Below the pieces are notes generated by a model. It did not search any database. It was not told the DNA's origin and was given only the letters and a program-made list of their open reading frames with translations. A program made the position numbers and the translations under genes. This document shows, one piece after another, positions 46,901 to 60,822 of a DNA stretch of 64,000 bases (position 1 is its first letter; each line of letters begins with the position of its first letter). Origin of the DNA: Leucosporidium creatinivorum (Eukaryota > Basidiomycota > Microbotryomycetes > Leucosporidiales > Leucosporidiaceae); assembly GCA_001600635.1 (NCBI GenBank), contig BCKL01000009.1:62001-126000 (forward strand), read 5' to 3'.

Positions 46901-47728
46901 CTGTGAGGCTGCTACCCACGCTCCCTACGCTGTAGACTGCCCTCCCTTCCTGCCTGCCTGCCTTACGGACCGCGAAGCTCAGCGAGCCGAGCCCCATCCC
47001 GCGAAACGAGCGGCCAGCTTCGGCGAGCAGTCTTAAGAGGTCAAGAACAGCACAAGCAGCAGCTCTACGCTGTAAGGCTACTACCCACGCGCCCCTGCTC
47101 CTTCGACGGCTCCCAGTCCTCCACTACAGCAGCTCGTCCCCTCCGAAGCGAAACCGCGGCGCGAGCTGGGAAAGATGCATAGCGACCACAGCCCTCGCCC
47201 TCGCGGCGAGAGCCAGCAAGCGCTGATTCATCGTCGTCCACCCGCCTGGTCTGCTGTCTTACAGCCCACCTCGTCAACGCAGGAAGGAGGAGAAAGAGTC
47301 GGGGAGCGGTTGACTCGTTCTCGAGGGTGATCCCCTCCTACCGCTGCCCGAGCGGCTGTAGTGTACCCCAGTAGCTTCTCCCGAATCCTGCGTATCCTTG
47401 TCCCTTCCCAGCCCAGCCAGCAAGCCAAGCCAGAGACCTGAACGTACTGTTGTAAAGGATGTTATTCACGGCCTGTTCGGCCGACCATCTTGGGGGGTCG
47501 ATGGTAGGGAGGGCTGTGTTCTCGTGTTCTCGTAGTCAACGACCTGTAGCACGATAGAAGAGAGAAGAACTGACCAGGAGGCCTACTCCTAGGATGAGCG
47601 AGCTTGTAATCGGCTGCGCCGGTAGATGAAGCGGTTTGGAACCCGCCTTTCTGTTGAGGTACAGCCGAGGGGGTAGAATAGCCCCTGCTGAAGAGACTGG
47701 CTCGGAGACGACGAGTGACGAATGACAT
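43993..47728 (-). CDS. ILV6: acetolactate synthase regulatory subunit, with two very long introns
   Basis: Six exons. Exon 1 starts at 47728 (MSFVTRRLRASLFSRGYSTP, a mitochondrial presequence). Exon 2 is 47513-47448 (ALPTIDPPRWSAEQAVNNIL). Exon 3 is 45790-45564 (FTRHTLNCLVQNEPGVLSRV; the ACT domain). Exon 4 starts at 44730 (VPVWAVLDYTRTKTIEREL; ILGPEYFEDQL; HLASINTIAQQFGGKVVDLS). Exons 5 and 6 give GLMVMPR and APITSPWSG, ending SSLLPPG and TAA. Order and motifs follow yeast Ilv6. The subunit activates acetohydroxyacid synthase in mitochondria and gives valine feedback. Introns of 1657 and 833 bases stand out against ~70 bases elsewhere. Confidence 0.92.
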
Positions 47729-47879
47729 GTTGGGCGGAGGGCAAGAGCGCTCGAGCAGCAGATGAGTCGATTCGAAGCTGAGGACTTAGCATTTTGAGGG
47801 CGAATTCAAAGCTTGGTCTCTCTCTCTCGCCACCACTTGCTCGGCTTTCTCAGCTCTCCAACTAGAACTAGAGAGTTAC
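47729..47879. promoter_or_regulatory. short divergent promoter, ILV6 / NFX1-like
   Basis: 151 bases separate the two start codons. The segment is C/T-rich near the NFX1-like start. Confidence 0.45.
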
Positions 47880-50800
47880 ATGTCTACTACAGCATCAGCT
47901 TCCTCAGCCGCTCCCTCCTCAAGCTCCACTACAGCTCCTTCAGCTCACAGCGATCCAACCAACTCTTCCAGCTCGACTTCGACGCGCGGTCAACCTCGTC
48001 AGCCGAATCGTAGAGGAAGAGGAAGAGGAAGAGGAGCAGGAGGGGCCAAGGGGGGAGTCCAGCAGTCAACCAACGGGATTCAGCAAGGAGAAGCTAGGAC
48101 TGCCCAGTCGAACGGCGCTACAACAAGCAGAGGCGGAGCAGCAGGAGCAGGAGCACGCGGCTCAAGAGGTCGAGGAGGGAGAGGCGCAGGATCGAGTAGA
48201 GGGGGCAGAGGGGGAGTAAGAGGGGGAGCTGTAGCTCAGTCGACCGAGGGGGGAGCAGCACAGGGAGGAGGAGGAGGACAGGACGCCACTTTGACCAACC
48301 CCGTCGACGGTTCGGCGTCGACTTCAAGTTCGACCTCTCGCCAGCAGCAACAGCGATCTAGGAACCAATCCCGCTCTCGCCAACCCTCTACCGACACCCC
48401 TCCCTCCACCACCAACGACCCCTCTCCGACCTCGACCTCGACCTCGACCTCGACCGACCCTCCCAAACCACCACCGCTCGGGCGCAACGCCGCCCGCCGT
48501 TCCAAATTCAACGCCTCCCTCTCCACCTCTTCTCCCTCCCTTTCCTCCTCCGCACCCTCCTTCACTCCCTCCCCCTCCTCCTCCTCCCACAACCCCTCCC
48601 CCGCGCCCGTCTCGCAAACCCTCCTCTCCCGCCTCACCAGCGAACTCACGCTCGGCACCGCCGAATGCTCCATCTGCGTCTCCGACATTTCTCGTTCCGC
48701 CCGAATCCACAGCTGTTCGACCTGTTGCACTCCGTTCCATCTCCTCTGCATCAAAGAATGGGCCTCCCGCTCCGTCGCCGAGAGTGCCGAACGAGCCCAA
48801 CTGCTCGCTACCTCCGCCTCGGCCAACCCTCCTTCCGACCCCCGCGCGCTGGAAGGATCCTGGCGCTGTCCCTCCTGCCAGTCCCCCTCTTACTCGCCCT
48901 CCTCCATCCCCACGCGCTACACTTGCTACTGCGCTCGCCTGCTCAACCCCCCCAACCGGCCCCCCTCCACTCCCCATTCCTGCGGTCAACCCTGCGCTAA
49001 ACCCCGTCCCTCGGGGTGTACCCATGGCACCTGCGGACTCAAGTGTCATCCCGGCCCTTGTCCGCCTTGTTCGGTCGTGTTGCAGAAGGAGTGTCATTGT
49101 GGCAAGGAGGAGGGGAAATTCGTTCGTTGCTCGGCTTTGAACCCTCCTCGCGGTGCGGTTGGGCTCACGGGGGAGGAGAAGGAGGCTCTCCTTTCTTGTG
49201 GAGAGCCCTGTGGCAAGTTACTGGGGTGTGGGTTGCATCAGTGCGCAAGGACGTGCCATGAGGGCGCGTGTGGAGCGTGTGAGGAAACGAGGGTCAAGAG
49301 GTGCTTTTGTGGGGAGGGGGACAAGGTCGAGGGATGTGGAGTGGGTATTGGAGAGAGGGTGGAAGGGTGTAGGAGGGTCGTTATCGGAGTGGGAGAGGAG
49401 GAGGGAGGAGAGCCGTGGGTGGGCGAGTGGAGTTGCGAGAGGGTTTGTGGAGCGTAAGTTCGGGTTTCTCGGTTTTCCTTTTTTCTCATCGTCCTACCTC
49501 CCCTCCCCGTCCCTCTTTGTTTCGATTTTACTCCTCGTTTGATTTCCCGCCTCGCTCGACCAGCTCGCTAACCCCCTTCCTCCCTCCCTCCCTCCCTCGG
49601 CGCCCCCTCGAACAGGCCCTACGACTGTTGCTCCCACTCCTGCCTCCTCCCCTGCCACCCTCACACATCCCCCATCCCTCCTCCCTGCCCTTTCTCTCCT
49701 CCTCTAATAACCACCTGTCCCTGCTCCCAAACGCCCCTCACCGCCCTCCTCCCCTCCTCCCCTCGAACCTCCTGCTCCGACCCCATCCCTCTCTGCTCCC
49801 TCCCTTGCCCCTCCCTCCTCCCCTGCGGCCATTCCTGCCCCTCCACCTGCCACGCCGGCGATCACCCGACATGCGAAGAACGCGTCACCGTCACCTGTCG
49901 GTGCGGTCAGGCGACGACGAGTCGACTTTGCGCCGAGCAGGAGGGGGAGGGGGAGGGGAAGGGGTTCCAGTGTGGGAGGGTGTGCAAAGCGATGCGCAAC
50001 TGCGGTCGTCACCAGTGTAATCGGGTGTGCTGTCCGCTCTCCTACCAAGAAGCTCTGCACCTCAAGGGCGGCAACAAGCGCCGAGGCGGGGTCGGGGTCG
50101 TCGAGCAATGGCAGACCGAGGACGACCCCCTCGGGATCCATGCGTGCGATCGAGTGTGCGGGAGGAAGCTCAATTGCGGGGTGCATTTGTGTGAGAGGAC
50201 GGATCATAAGGGGCCGTGTGGGGCTTGTTTGAGGGCCGATTTCGACGAGTGAGTTGGCTTTCTTTCGTCGAGTTTGAGTAGAGCAGGAGGTGAAGGAGCG
50301 GGAGCTGACCGACTTTCCATGTCGAACAGGCTCGTGTGTAATTGCGGGTGAGTAGTAGTGGTGTCTGTGAGCGAGCGAGGCTTCGCCGTCGCCGTCAAAC
50401 GAGCGCCGAAAAGCCGACTCGACCGAGATGGAGCGCTCGCTGACTCTCTCCGCCTCCATCCTTCTTCTCTCCCTCTCCCGTCTTTCCACCCACACCGTAC
50501 CACACCACTCCACCTCCTCCTGACCTCCACCCTCGCTCTCCCCCACTTCACAGCTCCACCGTCGTCCTCCCTCCCATCCCCTGCTCCTACACGATCGACT
50601 GCCGCCATCCTTGCATCCGCCCCTCCTCGTGCGGCCACCAAACCATGCCCCACGCCTGCCACGAAGACCCGATCCCCTGCCCTCCTTGCCCCTTCCTCGT
50701 GGAGAAACAGTGCGCTTGTGGAAAGAAGATGGTCGGCAATGTGAGGTGCAGTTTGGGGAGGGAGAAGGTTAGCTGTGGGATGAGTTGTGGGAAGTGAGTT

Positions 50801-52760
50801 CTCGATTTTTTGTGTGTTTCGCTTGTTTCGTTCGCGGGGGGAGAATGATGAGGGGGAGGGAAAACGAGCGCCGAAAAGCTGACCTCGACCTCGACTTCGA
50901 CCGACCGAACAGACTCCTCCGCTGCGGCTTCCACCGCTGTCGCAAGTCCTGCCACCCCACCGGCTCCTGCGAATCCTGCGACCAAACCTGCCTCAAACCC
51001 CTCCGACTGTGCACCCACCCCTGCCCCTCCCCCTGCCACTCGCCGACCTCCTGCCCAACCGACATCCCCTGCGTAAAGCTCATCACCGTCACCTGTTCCT
51101 GCGGCCACCTGCAGCAATCCGCTCGATGTGGAGCGTGCGACGCAAAGCCGGAAGGGAATCAGGGGAGGCTGTTGAAGTGCGGAGACGCTTGCGCGCAGGC
51201 TAAGAGGAGTAAGATGCTGGCCGAGGCGCTGGGGGTCGAGAAGAGGGAGCCGAGGAGTAGGGAGGTCGAGTATGAGCCGTTGATGTTGAGCTTTTATGGC
51301 GCGAATGTGGTGTGTCGTCTGTTCTCTCTCTCGTGCTCGCCTCGGCGCTCTCGGCGTCCGTCCTCTTCCTGGCTCGGAAAGGACGAGGCCGAATAAAGGA
51401 AGTCGATCGTGAGACTGAACTCGAGTGCTGACGATCTCTTTCGAACGACTCCTACAGGCCTGGTGCAACTCGATCGAAGCCCAACTCGCCGAGTTCGTCA
51501 AGGGCGACAAGCCGAGCCTTCACTTCCCCGTTATGAAGCGACCTCAACGCGCTTTCGTGAGTTTCGACGTTCCTCTTCCTTCATCGTCTCCATCGCTTTC
51601 GCAGCGGCTGTATCGCTCAAACGAAGGCTGACCTCCCGCTTCGCCGACTTTCGCAGACCCACGAGCTCGCCGAACTGTTCGATCTTCGCTCCGAATCGCT
51701 CGACGAGGAGCCTCGCAGGAGGTTCGTCTTTGCCCCGCTTCTCTCCCCTCCCTTCTCGCCGTCGCACTAACCTCGCCCTCCATCTCCACAGCGTCGTCGT
51801 CCACCGCCAGTCCAACTCGGCGATCCCCACTCCTACCCTCTCCGACGCTCTCATCGCTGAACGCAAATCCGCTTCGACGACCCTCACCTTCGGCTCGCTC
51901 CGCAAGCCCGCTCAGCCCGAGAAGAAGGCCTCCAACGCCATCTACCTCGAGGGCGTGCTCGGCTTCGATGAGGCCATGCTCAAGGATATTCTGAGGCCGT
52001 TGACGAGGGGGTTGGTGTTTAGCTGTACTTGGGTGGTGAGTTACTCGCTTTCCTTCCTTTCTTTTCTCGAGGAGAAGACCCATCGCTGACATTCCCGCCT
52101 ACCTTTCCTCGACTACACAGGGCGAAGAAGACGTTCTCGTCACCTTCGACACCTCCTCACCCGAGACCCTCGAGCCCAAACTCCCCCTCATGATCAACTC
52201 CTTCCGCACCCTCGCCTCCGACACCGGCTTCTGCGCGACCGTCGAGCCCGTCCACCTCTCCCCCGAGGACGGCAAGATCACTCGAGGAGCATGGACGCCT
52301 GTGGCTAGTAGCTCGAGGTCAAATGGAGGTGGTGGGTGGAGGAATGGGGCTAGTCAGAACGTGTTCACGCCGAACGCTTTTGCGAGTTTGGGTGGGGGCG
52401 GAGTGCAGAGTGCGCCGACCCCGGCGAGGGCGGTTTGGGGCGCGAATGGTGGTGTGGTCGGTCCGTCGGCTTACAAGGTGCGTTTCTCCCCTCTCTCTCT
52501 TGTTCTTCGCTCGCTTGTCAAGCTGACGCTTGACCTCACTACAGCCTCCCCGAGCCGTCATCGGTTCGGTTTCCTCTCGCGAGCGGCCCATCCCCTCTTC
52601 CCACTCCCCCGCTCCCAACGGCTCCACCTCGACCCTCACCACCGCCAACGGAGTCGAGGGCGCTGCTGAGGAAGCTCCCGTGAGGGTCCAGAACGAGGAG
52701 GACGTGCCCGAGAGCTGGGACGCCGAGGAGCAGCAGAGTGTGGCAGAGGAGCAGCAGTAG
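47880..52760 (+). CDS. NFX1/FAP1-type zinc-finger protein (RING-like PHD, NF-X1 repeats)
   Basis: Starts MSTTASASSAAPSSSSTTAP. An RGG-rich N-terminus (RRGRGRGRGAGG and more) leads to a RING-like finger (AECSICVSDISRSARIHSCS; CCTPFHLLCIKEW; WRCPSCQ). A series of NF-X1 fingers follows (CGQPCAKPRPSGCTHGTC; CGEPCGKLLGCGLHQC; CGHSCPSTCHAGDHPTC; CGRVCKAMRNCGRHQC; CHPTGSCESCDQTC and others). The part from YGANV to FVKGDKPSLHFPVMKRPQRA sits where NFX1 proteins carry an R3H domain. One exon is only 18 nt (50330-50347). Yeast Fap1 binds FKBP12; animal NFX1 acts in transcription and RNA control. Which role applies here is open. It ends SVAEEQQ and TAG. Confidence 0.88.
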
Positions 52761-53125
52761 AGGTGTAGGAGCTGGATGGAAGCTTGAGAGGCGGTAGGAG
52801 ATGAAAAGTACAAAGGATCAGAGACCACTCGAGGCGTGTGCAAGAGCAGAGAGCCTGCTCGGGCGGAGGATCTCGGCGATCGAGAGCTCGGCGAGATGAA
52901 GTCTCCAAGGTAGTCTGAAGAGTCCATGGAGTCGCGCAGGCTTCAGATCGGGATGTATACATCTTCTCGAGGGCCGACAGAGTCGTACAAGAGCAGGGAA
53001 ACCAGGCGATTGATCTCGGACTTTGGAACCGACGTCAGCGAGCGACCGAGCAACTTGGTGGACCTCCTTGCACTTGCCCTCTTCGCTTCTCTCCTCGTTC
53101 TCTTCACTCATCGTAACTAGCTATC
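52761..53125. other. intergenic
   Basis: 365 bases between two plus-strand genes; nothing else is supported. Confidence 0.4.
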
Positions 53126-53486
53126 ATGACACCGGACTCCAGCAAGGTGAGCTGTCATGTGGTTGTAGTCTCTGAGCCCGAGCCCAGCTCACGCTCGTTT
53201 CTCGCTCGGCAGAACTCCTCCACCGCCCAGCAGACTTCGAAGGGTCAGGGAGAGAAGAAGGGAGACAACTCTCACTCTAACGGAGCAGGAGACTGGGCGC
53301 CCAAACCTGCAAGCGAGCAGAAGGATGGCAAGCCCGATGTGACGGAAGGCGGGAAGGTGAGTAGCCGGAGCGAAAGTTAACGAGAAGAGAAGCAGGACTG
53401 ATGTGCTTGGTATACAGCTCGCTGGACAGCCTGCAGCAACCCCCGGTAGCGATGAAGGCCTGATGAACCCCAAGGCGAAGCTCTGA
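53126..53486 (+). CDS. small hydrophilic (hydrophilin-like) protein
   Basis: Three exons: MTPDSSK; then NSSTAQQTSKGQGEKKGDNS and following to VTEGGK; then LAGQPAATPGSDEGLMNPKA and KL with TGA at 53484-53486. About 77 residues, nearly all polar, with Gly, Lys, Ser and Asn and no hydrophobic core. Composition fits a hydrophilin or stress-related disordered protein. It has no SMP motif. The function is not known. Confidence 0.6.
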
Positions 53487-53634
53487 GGCGGAGAAGGAAG
53501 CAGCGCCGAGTCTAGCGGTGAAATTGAGTGTGTAGTCCTCGCATCGCTCGCCATTCCAAAGGCGCATGTAAAGCAAAGTAGTTCAACAGTGCCGCCCGCC
53601 CCCTCAACACACTTCAGCGCAAGCCCTCCCTCAC

Positions 53635-55474
<1,840 letters not shown>

Positions 55475-55799
55475 GTTTCTGTAGTCTGGCAGGCGGCGAG
55501 AAGTCTGCGAAACGACGAGAGCAAGATGAAGTAGGAGATCAAGAGCGGTTCGAGCCTCAGCTCCAGAGTCGGCGCAGTCGCTCGCTCGGCGGAAGGCTGT
55601 TGGCGGCGTTTGGGTCCAAAAAACGACGGCTCGAGCTTTAAGACGAGCAACTTTCACTCTGCATCTCTCCCTCACCTCCCTTCGCGACTCTCAGAGCCTC
55701 CTCTTCGAGGTGAAACGACTGTCGCTCGAACGCTTGGACCGTGTTTTGTCCTCCTGCCACATCTTGCCTCGAATTTTCCTCTTCGACTTCGGCTGTAGG
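55475..55799. promoter_or_regulatory. divergent promoter, Aurora copy B / RNA-dependent RNA polymerase
   Basis: 325 bases. The left ~100 bases match the upstream region of Aurora copy A; the right part is T/C-rich ahead of the polymerase start. Confidence 0.45.
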
Positions 55800-58700
55800 A
55801 TGGTACAAAAACCAGCGGCGCGGAAGCAGGCTGTCAACAGGCAGAAGGCGCCCAAGCCCTTGGCCGTAACCCGGTCAGGCTTTCCGATTCGATTCCCTTC
55901 CTCCTACCAGAATCCTGCATTCGATCCAGCAGCGCCGGTCGAGCCGCCTCGCAAGACCACCTTTCACCGTCGACTCCCTCGTCCTCAAGTGCAGTACCCT
56001 CAACGGCGCTTCAAGAAGGCCCCTCCGCCGCTTCTGCCCCGAACTTTTCGACTGCCGACGCGTGGAACCGGCGGCGCGCCCAAGCGGAAAGGCTACAGAG
56101 TGCAGGGGCTGCAGCTCGGCGTGATGGGGAGGGAAGGGATCTTTTATTCGGAGTACATCCCCACCTTCACCGACGGCCATTTCGACTTTGTCGAGGATTC
56201 GGAGTACCTCCAGCTCACCGCCGAGGCGTTTCAAGGCAAGCTCCCCATCCGCATCGTCATCTCTTTCGACTCGGTCGAGTCCATCACAGTCGACAAGGAT
56301 ACGAAGCTCGTCCTCATCCAGCTCCTCTACGCCCCATCGCTCGAGGTCTATCAGTCGGCTTCCGGCGCCGTCGAGAGGTGCACGGCGTACGACGCTACCC
56401 ATCGCGACATCGCCCCCTACGTTTCTCAGAACCTCCTCCTCTCCTTCTGCTCCCTTTCGGTCCTCCAGCCGCTCCTCGACGCCCTCTCCAAGCTCCCTAT
56501 CCCCCGCCTTCTCTCCGCACCCATCCCCGTCCTCCACGAGCACCTCGCCAATTACTCGCAACAGAAGCTACTCGCTTTCCGCGCATCTCTCAGCGAGGTC
56601 AACCCCATCTTCACTTTCCAACTTGAAGCCATCCTCCACGACGGGCTCCTCTTCCCCGAAGAGTTCGGCCCGATTCTCGAGGCCATCGCCGAGATGGAGC
56701 TTCCCTACGGCGACAATGCGACGGAGCGGATCCTCGTTGCACTTCGGAGGAGATTGACCATGGATCTCTTCCAGCGCAAGAAGCGGGAGGAGGATACGCC
56801 AGCTTTCGATCTCGAGGCGCTCATCGAGGAGTCCGGCGTGGCTGTGATGGAGGAGAGGGAACAGCTGCACCTCATCACGGATGACCAGCACTTCCTCTGT
56901 CGCCACGTCTACATCACTCCCACTGGAATGAAGCTGGAAGGTCCTTTCGTCGAGCAGGTGGGTCCTCCCGCTTCGCCGAGCCGGTTGGCGCTGATGGTTT
57001 GCTTGACCCCACAGGGCAACAGCATCGTCCGCCGCTACCCTCAAGGGATTCCGTACCTTCTCCGCGTTTCCTTCGTCGAGGAAGACCGCACAAGGCTTCA
57101 AGTCGGTCGCTGGGGCGTTAGGAAAGAGTTTCTCCAATCGCACGTCTACTCGACCCTCGCTGAGTCGATCGACCTCTGTGGGCGATACTACGAGTTTCTC
57201 GCGTGCGTGTTCTTGTTCTCGCTCCTTCAGGCCTCTGCTGTGGTGGCTTCGCTTGCCTGCTCGGATGCTGACCTCTTCTTGTCCCGCTCGCAGCTACTCG
57301 CAAAGCTCCCTCCGCACCCATACCGTCTGGATGCTATCGCCATTCTCAGTGGAAGACGACGAGAACATGCTGCTCGAAGAAGACGAGGACGGAGAGCTCC
57401 TCTACCCCGACCTCATCGACGCCGAGGCAGTCCGACTTTCGCTCGGCGATTTCAAGAAGATCGCTCACCAGCCTACACTCTACGGCGCTCGCCTCTCGCA
57501 AGGCTTCACCTCCTCTCGAGCGTCTGTCTCACTCAAGGGCGACAACATCCTCACGATCCCCGACATTCTCAGCGTGGGCGAGTTCGGCGTCGTTAAGTCG
57601 AACCACACCGACGGCGCAGGAACGATGTCGCGAGGGTGAGTGCGCACCACGACTACAGAAAGATTTTCTTTTGAATTGACGCAGCAACTCCACAGACTTC
57701 GCAACAAGGCATGGAAAGCGCTCGCGGCTACTGGTCATCGCCGAGACTTCGACGGTCCTGCTCCTGACGTGTTCCAGATCCGGTGAACCACACTCTACGT
57801 CTGTGAAACGTTCCTATGACTGATATTACCCCTTTTGTATAGGCTCGGCGGCGCAAAGGGCGTCATCGTCCTCGACCCCACGCTGCAGGGCGAGAAGCTC
57901 GCTCTTCGGCCCTCGCAGCACAAGTTCAAGGCCTACTTCGACGAGGAGACCCATCGCGCCTTCACTCTTCACATCGCAGAAGCGTTTACTCGCCCTGGAC
58001 CTTTGCATCTCAGTGAGCACGCCCCTCGACGACCGGCGAAGTTTAGGTCTGCACAAGGTGCTGACGCCTTGCGCTGCAGACCGCCCTCTCATCTCGGCGC
58101 TCGAGGACCTCGAGATCAAACCTCCCGTCTTCTTGAGGCTCCAGCAGCAAGCCATCAACCGTATGCTGCGTGAGAAGGAGTCCATCGGTGGTTCGATCGC
58201 GCTCCTCCGTCGTTACGAGTGCGTCGAGAAGTCTCCCTCCTGCAACGAAGGCCTGCTGACCGAGATTTTTAACCTCGCCTTTCCAGGTTCGGAGCCGGCA
58301 CACGACTGCAGAGCTTGCTCTCGTCGCTCAGTAAGCTCGAAGACGTCAACTCGGCGCAGATTCTCATCGACGAGCCCTTCCTTCGAGCTTCGATGGACCT
58401 CGTCACCTCTCGGGTCCTGCGGGAGTTCAAGTACTCGGCGAGGATCCCTCTCCCTGGATGCTACAACCTCGTCGGCGTGCCAGATCAGGACGACTTTCTC
58501 GAGCCCGACGAGATCTACTGCGCCATACGCGAGCCTGGCCAGAAGCCGAGGTACCTCGAGGGCCCCATGGCTATCACCAGGTCTCCTACTCTCGACGCTG
58601 GGGACGTGAGGGTCGTACGAGCTATTGGCGAGTTCCCGGCGACGACGTTCCCCTGGCCAAATATCGCGGAGCTCTCCAACTGCGTCGTTCTCTCCACCAA

Positions 58701-60822
58701 GGGCGATCGCGCCATTGCTTCCATGATGGGAGGAGGAGACCTCGATGGCGACCAGTACAACGTAAGCTCCCACTCGGCTCTTCGCGCCATTAGTCTTCGC
58801 GACGAGCTGACTTTGTCTCGCCTGGCAGATCATTACCCTGCCCGAGCTCATCCCGAAGGCCACCATCTCGCCTCGAGATTATGAGGGAGTGCCACCTCAT
58901 CGGCTCGAGAAGCCCTGCACCATCAACGACGTCGCCGCCTTCTTCGCCGCCTTCATCGAGGTGCACCGATCTCGCTCTGACTCTGCTGTCTCGCTCGTTC
59001 GCTTACTTGCGTCTCTATTCTCATCCTGATCATATAGAACGACAACGTCGGTCTCGCCGCTACCACCCATCTTCGCATCGCCGATTCGTCCCCTCGAGGC
59101 GGTCACGACCCTCGGTGCAAGGAGCTCGCCGACCTCTACTCTCGAGCGGTCGACTACAGCAAGACCGGCAACGCTGTACCCCTCACCGACATCCCCAAGC
59201 TTCAAGGAGCTCGTCCCGACTTTCTTAGCCACGAAGACTACTCCAACAAGGGGCAGTATGCGTCGAAGCGGGCGCTTGGGCAGCTCTACCGAGCGATCCC
59301 AGACACTCAAGTGGACCTCACGCCAACTCGCACCAACACCGCCGACGATTCGACCAGCTCTAACTTCATCGCCATCCGCTCCCACCTCCTTCACCGAGCC
59401 AGCGCTTCCTTCGGCTTCCTCCCCCTCGAGCTCACCCCCACCCTCCGCGCCACCATCTCTCGCATCCGCCGCACCTTTTGCGCCGAATTCGCCGTGCTCG
59501 CCGAAGTCGGCAACTTTCCTCGTCGTCCCGGTCAATCGCTCACTGAGGTCGAGACGTTTATCGGCAGCGTTGCCAGCGAGTCGCAGCGCAATCGCAAGGG
59601 AGCGAGGGATGCAGCGACGAGCCTTCGCTTCCAAGTCGCTCGCCTTGTCGATGCGGTCGAGGAGCTCATCGGAAGGGATCTCTCGCTCGGCGACAAGCTC
59701 TCGTCGGCATGGGCGTGCTGGGACGAAGCGCTCGAGCAGCCGGAGAGCGATTTCGGCGTCAAGTCGTTTCGCTGGATCTGCGCCTCCCTCACCTTCGACC
59801 ACATGTCAGCGATCGCCGAGCACGGTCCCATGTATCGTGAACCCTCCCTCGATATCCCCTCCCGCATTCCCTCCACCGTCGTCTCCACCGCCGCTCCTTC
59901 TCGCGCCAACTCTCGCACCTCGACGCCTGGAACTTCCTCGCCCATCCTCACACGCCCTCATTCGCCCGAGAAGACGCTATCGGCTGGCAGTGCCGGTACG
60001 AAGGGATCGAGGAGGAAAGAGAGGGAGCGTCAGGCGAGAGAGAACCAGCTCGAGTTGGCGAGGTTGGATGCACTCGCCGAATTGGGGAGAGAAGCTGAGG
60101 GAGGTGGAGAAGGCGCCTGGGAGATGCCCGAGGTCGAGGGCAAGGTTGGCGACGATGGCTGGGGCGGAGATGGATGGGGAGGCGGAGATGAGGCGTCGAA
60201 GAAGCCTGCGCCTTCGCCAGCGCCGAAAGCAGACGGCTGGAGCTCGGTAGCGTCGGGAGGAGACCGAGCCGGCGCCGTCATTCGCAGTTGGGCCGACTGC
60301 GTAGGAGGACCACCCCGCCAGCCTTCAGCGTTACGCGGCGAGGCGGGAACTCAGCTCTCGGTCCACCCTCGCCCTCTTCCCCCGCCATCGCCGACCGACT
60401 TTCCCGCCCTCGCCTCGGGACCTCCTTCTCGTCGTAGGAAGGTCCAGACCAAGCGAGCTCACACTCCTCTCTCTCCCTCTACCACTGCCAACCTCGACCC
60501 CGCTTCCACGCCCCCCGCCGTCACCAACCGCACCACCTCGATCGCCTCGGCTCGCACCTCAATCGCCGCTTCCCAGGCTCCCAAGTCCTCCATCGCCTCC
60601 TCGAAAGAGAGCCTCATCTCCAACAACCGTACCGGAAACTCCTGTCGCATCGCAGCGCCGAAGCAGGTCGAACCGAGCGGATGGGATTTGCCTCCTTCGG
60701 CGACGGTGGTTACAACTGGCTGGGGAGGTGAGGAAGCGAGTGAGGGTGGCGATGGATCAGGTTGGGAGATTAAAGAGACGCCGAGGACTACTGGTGGAGG
60801 GTGGGGAGCCGAGTGGGATTGA
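55800..60822 (+). CDS. cellular RNA-dependent RNA polymerase (RDR/QDE-1 family) with GW/WG-rich tail
   Basis: Nine exons (55800-56957, 57015-57202, 57294-57635, 57696-57782, 57843-58012, 58080-58218, 58287-58761, 58829-58960, 59038-60822) sum to 1491 residues, all in phase. The start MVQKPAARKQ was chosen over an upstream in-frame ATG because it begins a basic, conserved-looking stretch. The catalytic motif GGGDLDGDQYN (DLDGD at 58738-58752, about residue 846) is that of eukaryotic RDRs. Around it lie FEGTRLQSLLSS-type and ARIPLPGCYNLVGVPDQDDF, CAIREPG and GPMAITRSPTLDAGDVRVVR. It makes double-stranded RNA from single-stranded RNA in RNA interference. The last ~240 residues are disordered with GW/WG pairs (DGWGGDGWGGG, DGWSS, SGWDLPPS, TTGWGGEE, SGWEIKE, GGGWGAEWD), like Argonaute hooks. 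Confidence 0.9.

Noticed and set aside
44731-47447. Transposon insertion in the ILV6 introns
   Set aside because: No terminal inverted or direct repeats, no transposase or reverse transcriptase frame and no target duplication could be seen; left as an unexplained long intron.
48000-48470. Short tandem repeats (AGAGGA-type near 48015 and TCGACC-type near 48435) as a repeat array
   Set aside because: They lie in frame within the NFX1-like coding exon and encode RGRGRG and STSTST stretches, so they are coding low complexity.
55800-60822. Could the RNA polymerase be of viral origin?
   Set aside because: DLDGD catalytic motif, eight ordinary host introns and family layout are those of cellular RDR enzymes, not of viral polymerases.
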